This document shows positions 58,101 to 64,000 of a stretch of DNA of 64,000 nt, one piece after another. A program made the position numbers and the translations under genes. Positions within the stretch are counted from its first letter, which is position 1. Each line of letters opens with the position of its first letter. The notes beneath the pieces were generated by a model that did no database searches, had not been told where the DNA came from, and was given only the letters and a program-made list of their open reading frames with translations. The DNA is taken from contig JAHLKG010000002.1 in NCBI GenBank assembly GCA_025526995.1, positions 1,054,001 to 1,118,000 on the forward strand, in the 5' to 3' direction. The DNA is from Powellomyces hirtus. Taxonomy: Eukaryota; Chytridiomycota; Chytridiomycetes; Spizellomycetales; Powellomycetaceae.

Positions 58101-60905
58101 TCATAGACCTTGGCGGGCCGGATTACGACACTACGACTGGTGTCGTATGAATCACCATCGCCAGAACATTTTATGAAAGACAAGCGTGACGATCAGGAAC
58201 AAGGAAAAGGGCTGCAACTATACTATATGCTCGGAATGCTGAAAAGTAAGCATTCGCGATCTTGCGGGGATCCCACCGATCATGTCCTTATCGTAGTATC
58301 TCCAGATATATGGGCACTTGTGGGCGTTGTGACCTCAACGAAAGCCTGGATCATGTTGGCAGAATCGGCATTACGAATCCTGGACTTGTTGACAGCAAAG
58401 CGGATATATCGCCAAGTGCTGGGAGATGCCGGCATGGTGTGGTCTCTGGAACGGCTTGACACAGTCGAGGAGAAGAACCTCCTTGCTGGACACATCTCTG
58501 CGATCTTCGGTGATGTGTCGGCTGCTCAGGTATGCAGTTCTGGTTCAGTGAAAAGAAAGGATGTACCCCAATTGTGCTTGCTGAAACACGGTGGTCATAG
58601 AGCTATTTCTTGAAAAGCACATATCCTAAAGCAGCACTGGATCTTCGCCGAAACTTGATGCATTGGGAGCAGGCCCTGGGTCTCGCCAACACTTTGGCAC
58701 CAGAACAGGTCACGGTCATTGCCAAGGAATACGCACAACAATTGGAGATAAATGGTATGTCTAGAGTCATCGTTGTCCTCTGTGCTTGAACAGTCAGGAT
58801 TTAATTGCTGGACTCTCAGGGCAATTTGCGGAAGCGCTCGCAATGTACGAACGAGCTCTGTCGACTGCGGAACATCAACCAGGCACAGCACAGGCCCGAG
58901 ACGACCATCAAATCTTCTGCAGCGTGGGGTTGGCTCGCATGACGCTCCGGATGGGCGATATATCGCGCGGCATGAAGATGCTGGCGGGCACCACCGACAA
59001 GCAGCTCCTGCAAGAATGCGGCGCGATCCTCGAAACGCTGAAACAATACAACGAATCCGCCACGTGTTACGAGCGCGGAGGATTCTGGGAGAATGCGGCT
59101 GAAATGTGGATCAGAGTCAAAAATTGGACCAAACTGAGCAACATTTTGGACAGGGTCACCACTCCAAAGATCTTCATTCAATACGCGAAAGCGCGAGAGG
59201 ATAGCGCTGACTATACTGAAGCTGCGCGCGCTTATGAAAAGGCTAAGGACTACGACAATGTCGTGCGACTGTTCATTGACCACCTGCAGAATGTGGAAGG
59301 AGCAGTGGCCATCGTTCGCAAAACGCGGTCTCGCGATTCAGCACGATTGGTCGCCAAAGTGTTCCAGTCCATGCGTGACTATCGGTCTGTCGTTGAGTTT
59401 TTCCTCATGGCCGGCATGCGCGAAGAGGCGTTTGAGCTGGCTCAGCAGCGGGATGTGATTGAACATTTTGCCGAGTTGATTAAAGAAGACGCCACGCCAG
59501 ACGAGCTGCTCAACATTGCTAGCTACCTGGAGAACAAGAAGCAGTATGCGCTTGCAGGGCAGTATCTCCTCCAGGCTGGGGATTACACCAGGGCGTTGCG
59601 GATGTTCCTGCAGAGCTCTTCAGAGGCGGGCAGCATTGATTTCGCAATCGAAACAGTGGGACTCGCGAAGAGTGACCTCCTCACCCATCAGCTCATTGAT
59701 TTTCTCATGGGCGAAACGGACGGGGTACCCAAGGACGCAAAGTACATATTCAAACTCTACATGTCATTAGGACAATATCGTGAGGCGGCACGAACGGCCA
59801 TCATCATTGCCCGTGAGGAGCAAGCATTGGGCAATTATCGGACGGCTCATGATCTACTGCTGGACAATTATAAGCAGTTGCGGGCAACAAAGAACCATGT
59901 TCCCGCAGAGATCGAGCGAATGTTGATGCTTCTACATAGCTACATGCTAGTGAAGGTAAAACATCTCGCTCTGACAGGCTGTTCCACGGTGCGTAACTGA
60001 TTTCTGAAAACAGGCACTCGTGCGAATCAACGAACATGAGAAAGGAGCACGCATGCTGATGCGCGTTGCCAACAACATTAGCAAATTCCCTGCTCACGTA
60101 GTCCCCATCCTCACATCAACGGTGATCGAGTGCTACCGCGTAGGGTTCAAACGAGCGGCGTTTGAGTATGGTGCCATGCTCATGAGACCCGAGCACCGGA
60201 ACAAAGTGGACGCTAAATACAAAAGTCGCATTGAGAAGATAGTGAGGTCAGTGGTCAAACCTACGCTCCGGTCCGATGGAGCGATATCTCATTCCATTGT
60301 ATAGACGCCCGGAAACGGACGAGATCGAAGAGCAAACATCACCCTGCCCATACTGCGAAAACATGATTCCCAATACCGTGCTGGACTGCATCGAATGCAA
60401 AAACCACGCTCCATACTGTATTGCAACGGTAGGCTCTCCATCATGTCTCACAAGATCAGCGCATGTCTTTTAAACCTTCCGTCCACAGGGCCAACATATG
60501 GTTCTCTCGGATTGGTCTAAATGCCCCTCCTGTTCATTCCCCGCCTTGTACTCACACTTCCGAGAGTTTTTGACCAAAGCCCCAACCTGCCCAATGTGCT
60601 CAGCATCCGTTCAACCTAGCGAGATCGTATTATGTAGAGAAAGCGACGCCTCCGCCATGTTGCATGGCACCAAGCGGGACCAAGAAGCCAATGCTGCCAA
60701 GGAAAATGTCCAAAAGGTGACAGAAGGAGGACAGGGAGATAATTCCTCGCAACGGGGATCGGAGGACGCAAACGGGCAGCTCAGTCGTGCAAAGTCAAGA
60801 TCTTTTGTGAGAAGAAGCAAAGATAGCGTTCGCATCGTCAAAGGAGGATCCACCGGTGAGGTGGGGCCAGATACCGGAGTGGATGTACAGGGATTGGTAT
60901 CATAA
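55128..60905 (+). CDS. IFT144: Intraflagellar transport protein IFT144 (WDR19)
   Basis: IFT144 is a core subunit of IFT-A, the complex for retrograde transport and for bringing membrane proteins into cilia. Exon 1 codes only MK before a GTGAGG donor. Exon 2 starts [20 protein letters not shown], matching human KRVFSLLEKTW. Two WD40 propellers follow: [47 protein letters not shown] and [14 protein letters not shown] long TPR solenoid follows ([33 protein letters not shown]). The end has a Cys cluster: [19 protein letters not shown] and [20 protein letters not shown], then CPMCSAS. Every section lines up with WDR19. About 18 short introns interrupt it. A Ser/Lys-rich tail of about 90 residues after the Cys domain is longer than usual. 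Confidence 0.95.
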
Positions 60906-61441
60906 TTTATTGCAGTGTGATATGACGGGTTGGAGCCGATCAAATCCCGATCGTGTGTTATTTGACTGCCTCCATAATTGTGGTCCAAAAGCTTCCGGGA
61001 AGCAAGCGTTTTCATATGCGTTTAAGCTGTTTGATAAGAAGCAAATGAGAATTCGTCATAAACAACCCGACCCGCCATGCCATCAACATCACACATACAG
61101 ATTTTGTGACGCATTCCCGGAATGCCTGAAACTCCTTGACACACGAGTCCTTCTGTATGTCACCAAAGATTGTATTCACACATTTTCCGTAAAGAGCCGC
61201 CTATAAACATCCCACAATGTCAGTTGTACAAAATATGACTTCTGGGAACAACTAACTGTAGTTACTAAACGCAACATATTACCCACCTGCGCACTGCATG
61301 CTGCCACGGAACTGGCCAGCGTCTTTACACTTCTCCTCACTGGTTGTGTCATTTTGGCATTGGAGGAATTTTGAAGCGCGAGACTGACCTCCGCGTTTTA
61401 TCCGGCACTCGGCGGCCCATAAATCCCCCCACACAGCAGAA
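60906..61441. other. Intergenic region
   Basis: The AT-rich 3' region of IFT144 and the TFB5 promoter lie here. No gene is supported. Confidence 0.4.
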
Positions 61442-61870
61442 ATGGTTAAAGCTCGGAAAGGGATATTGCTAGAGTGGTAGGTGTCCCTTTCTTGCAGCAC
61501 TTCAAATTATTAGGGCTAGTCGTCAACCACATGGTGTTCCATCAGCGACCCGGCTGTCAAGCAAATCGTGCAAGATCTTGACAACAAGCGAGCGGAGGGA
61601 GGAGAAGGACGGTTCATATTTGAGGTTTTGGACGAAACTCATCTGTTCATTGGTATGTTTCTGTCCAAGCGTGTGAAACGCAGAAAGTTATTCTTATTTT
61701 TGTGGCCTTTCCGTGACCACAGATCCTTCCATAGTTGTCTGGCTGCAATCAAAGTTAGAAGATATCTTAGAAGTAATGGAGAAAACTCTGTTCTCTCTGA
61801 GGGTGCCACTGAGAATTCTAACGAGGGACTTTTGTAGGAAAACACATACCGATTTGAAGAGCAAGAATAG
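61442..61870 (+). CDS. TFB5: TFIIH subunit TFB5
   Basis: Tfb5 (human GTF2H5/p8) is the smallest TFIIH subunit; it stabilises p52 and stimulates the XPB ATPase in transcription and excision repair. Four exons (61442-61476, 61546-61652, 61723-61772, 61838-61870) join exactly in phase to 74 residues; yeast has 72. The protein reads MVKARKGILLECDPAVKQIV at the start (yeast MARARKGALVQCDPSIK). The middle has FIFEVLDETHLFID (human DIDDTHVFV), then VVWLQSKLEDILEENTYRF at the end (yeast ELNRLLSKNIYN). The last intron starts at GTAATG and has a CTAAC branch site before TTTGTAG. The exons are too small to be seen as open frames, and no other gene fits here. Confidence 0.93.
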
Positions 61871-62096
61871 TGCGCTGCTTCATCAACAATCTTGAATGAA
61901 TGATGCATCCAAACCACGTTCTTCCCGTGCCTTCCCTTTTGATTCTTTCCTGATCGACCGAACGCCAATACCTATTCAGTGAGGGAATACATGCAAACTG
62001 CATCTCTAGCGGCAATCTTTGTAGCATGAGTTATGATTATTTTTTTATAAATATGTCACCTATTGTACAGACAGCTTCATCCGAGCATCTGTGAGT
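61871..62096. other. Convergent intergenic region
   Basis: This is a 226-bp spacer with AT-rich sequence near 62040. It holds the 3' ends of TFB5 and the glycosyltransferase gene. Confidence 0.4.
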
Positions 62097-63810
62097 CTAT
62101 TTCCTGAACCCCGTGCGCTTTGAATTGCACACATATCGCTCCCTCAACACCCCAGAGGTCATCCCTCGTCCAACAACCCCTGGCGGGATCCTGTCCTTCA
62201 ACCAACATTTCCGCCCATCGAAAACGTACGATATGCAGGCTTTCTTCTCCAAACAGATATCTTTGCAGTCCTCTGGCGTATCGAGCATCGCGCTCATAAA
62301 GTCTGCGCCCTTCCGGTCAAAGTTTGGCTGCCATTCCGTTTCGCCGTGCCAAGACCAGTAGATGTCGCTGAAGGTTACCGCTCCTTTCCCTATGCGGGTT
62401 ATAATGCCCTTCTCGGTGTTGTATAACTCCTGTATCTGCTTCACCAGCAGGTGGTGAAAGGTCAATGGTCTGTCGCAGGGGTCGTGGGGAAACCAGAATT
62501 GCTTGTTTGGGGGCGTCGAGAAGAAGCCCGAGGGAGAGTGCAGCAAGATTCCTTGGTCTCGCAGGCACAGGGCGGTTCGAACGTCACCGGCCCAGCACGT
62601 CTTGTACTTTTCAATGCATGCGTCGATGCCCGTCATCATTTCTCGGACCGCGCCGCGGGAGACCACGATTCCACTGCCTCCGTGGGCAAAGTAAGGGCCG
62701 GCACCCCATTGCCTGACACCATCGCATCCCACAAACTGCGTCTTGGCGCCAAAGTAATGTTTGCCATCCGGGTCGTACATGGCCAGTCGATCGGCCAGGT
62801 TGTCCAGGAAGACATAGGTATCATCATCGATCATGACGAACCATTCTGCGTCAGGAAATCGATTCCAGAGTTCTCGGAATCCAGGCAGATTTTTGTGTCC
62901 GTCTGATTTCCATCCTTGTGAAGTTTCATCCACCTGCACGGCCTCGGCCGATGTTTGCTTCTGTTTCCGGACGTTTGTTGAATCTGAGCCACAATGAGAA
63001 GCATTTAACTATTTTGCACAGAGTTGTCGTTGAAGACATGCGGCTTTTTGTGACCCTACCTTGATTTCTCGATCGAGGATTTCGCGGACCGTACAATGTG
63101 TTTATAACATCGATCATGACCCGGTCGCCGACTTGCGCCTCGCCATCGCCAATCATGATCAGATTGCGGACGGGCTGCAAATAGGACATGAGCTGAATTA
63201 GGGAACGCTCGAGCACAACGTCCACGCCAGACTTGAGAGCAATGGCGAATTTATCGAATCTTGGATTGTACACTCCATTCGAATTTGGAAGGGCAGGGTT
63301 TTCTGCCTTGTCAATGTCGTTGATGTCATCGGTCTCTTCGTCGGGTACGGGATCGTTGTCGGTCTCGGAAAGGGATGGTGGTGCCTGGTGATTGTCATCA
63401 GCATTTGGACCTGGCGCAATGACAATCTTGGTGGCGTCTTTTGGGTCAGGGGGGATGTCGCCGATGGGCGCAGGTCGTTGTTGTTGCGAATCGGCGTGTA
63501 CCGCGCGCGCGCCTCCAAACCACGAGGCTCGCTCATCAAATTCCGCTTGGCGGTAAACTGCCGCTGTGCCGCGCTCGTCCGTCTGCGCGCTTGGATTGGT
63601 TGATCTCGCCGAATACACAATCAGGAACAGCAAGGCACCCAACGCCAAGAGGCGAAACCGAGGGTTGGATTCAAAGTAGGCTATAGTCGATTCAGTAAAG
63701 CTCGGAGACGATCTCGATCGCCTGTGGTCTAATTTGAGGCTCATCATGCCCATCACCGAGAGCAAAGGCAAGTGAGAATCAGAGCAAGAAACAGAGTATT
63801 GCGAGAACAA
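62097..63810 (-). CDS. Type II membrane glycosyltransferase (GT31-like) with PAN-like tail
   Basis: Two exons (63060-63810 and 62097-62983) join in phase at a 76-bp intron to 545 codons from the longest start, or 526 from MGMMSLK at 63753. A short cytoplasmic N-terminus and one membrane anchor (FRLLALGALLFLIVYSARS) give a Golgi type II topology. An acidic stem follows (about residues 95-170). The catalytic domain has DAEWFVMIDDDTYVFLDNLA, with the DDD metal motif, and GGSGIVVSRGAVREMM. WAGDVRTALCLRDQGI and LTFHHLLVKQIQELY are typical of Fringe/C1GALT-type GT31 enzymes. After residue about 455 a Cys-containing domain (TPEDCKDICLEKKACISYVF, GRKCWLKD) resembles a PAN/apple fold. The acceptor sugar is unknown. 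Either start is upstream of the anchor. Confidence 0.82.
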
Positions 63811-64000
63811 AGCGAGGGAGTCTGAGAGGTTTACTGATGCGAGCGGGGATCGCAGCTCCAGTCGACACTCTTATATATAGACCAACACAAGATCAGAGGG
63901 CGGGAAGCATGAGAAAACAAGCGTGCGGCCGTAGAAGATTTAGAAGCAGCAGCGCGCGCGCGCCTCTACGCGAACAGGTCGCGTAGAATTCCCGCGTAGA
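63811..64000 (-). promoter_or_regulatory. Promoter of the glycosyltransferase gene
   Basis: A TATA-like TATATATA (63872-63879, in the stretch TTATATATAG) lies about 60-130 bp upstream of the candidate start codons on the minus strand. The window end is rich in GCGCGC. Confidence 0.45.

Overview
This window is nuclear DNA of an intron-rich, gene-dense fungus, most likely a zoosporic (chytrid-type) fungus. Fungal marks are a Yvc1-type TRP channel, a CBP4 complex III factor, RAD16, SPT3, clathrin light chain and a GlcNAc-phosphate mutase for chitin precursors. A complete IFT144/WDR19 gene and a Tctex-type dynein light chain point to a cell that builds a flagellum, which most other fungi have lost. 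Introns are mostly 50-90 bp with GT-AG ends and sit every few hundred bases. Many genes were recognised only after joining exons by eye, so exon-level ends are inferences.

Layout. 0.7-2.5 kb: unknown disordered protein (-). 3.1-5.6 kb: YVC1-like TRP channel (-). 5.8-8.8 kb: an enlarged SPO11 (-). 9.1-9.5 kb: CBP4 (+). 9.6-10.8 kb: VPS28 (-), divergent from the phosphoacetylglucosamine mutase at 11.0-13.3 kb (+). 13.6-15.2 kb: unknown (-). 16.9-18.1 kb: ribosomal protein eS1 (+). 18.4-22.2 kb: tomosyn/Lgl (-). 23.5-26.9 kb: methylcrotonoyl-CoA carboxylase beta (+). 27.3-30.4 kb: intronless RAD16 (+). 30.7-32.8 kb: site-2 protease (-). 34.4-35.4 kb: glycine-rich RNA-binding protein (+). 36.0-37.3 kb: fructose-1,6-bisphosphatase (+). 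38.0-39.0 kb: ELO elongase (+). 39.6-40.7 kb: secreted Cys-rich protein (-). 41.6-45.4 kb: bifunctional lysine-ketoglutarate reductase/saccharopine dehydrogenase (+). 46.1-47.5 kb: SPT3 (+). 48.1-49.2 kb: unknown (-). 49.4-50.4 kb: clathrin light chain (+). 50.7-51.4 kb: Tctex dynein light chain (+). 51.6-53.0 kb: proline/serine-rich unknown (-). 53.9-54.9 kb: ZIP9 zinc transporter (-). 55.1-60.9 kb: IFT144 (+). 61.4-61.9 kb: TFB5 (+). 62.1-63.8 kb: GT31-type glycosyltransferase with a PAN-like tail (-).

The genes are mostly unrelated housekeeping functions, as expected of eukaryotic chromosomal DNA. Loose themes are flagellum building (IFT144, dynein light chain), membrane traffic (VPS28, clathrin light chain, tomosyn), mitochondrial amino-acid breakdown (MCC beta for leucine, LKR/SDH for lysine) and transcription/repair (SPT3, TFB5, RAD16). 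I see no CRISPR array, tRNA, rRNA or intact transposon. The most unusual items are the doubled-length SPO11 with an acidic N-terminal extension and a large insertion inside its Toprim domain, the fused lysine-catabolic enzyme, an elongase with a Gln-variant histidine box, and a tomosyn SNARE motif with Lys at the zero layer.
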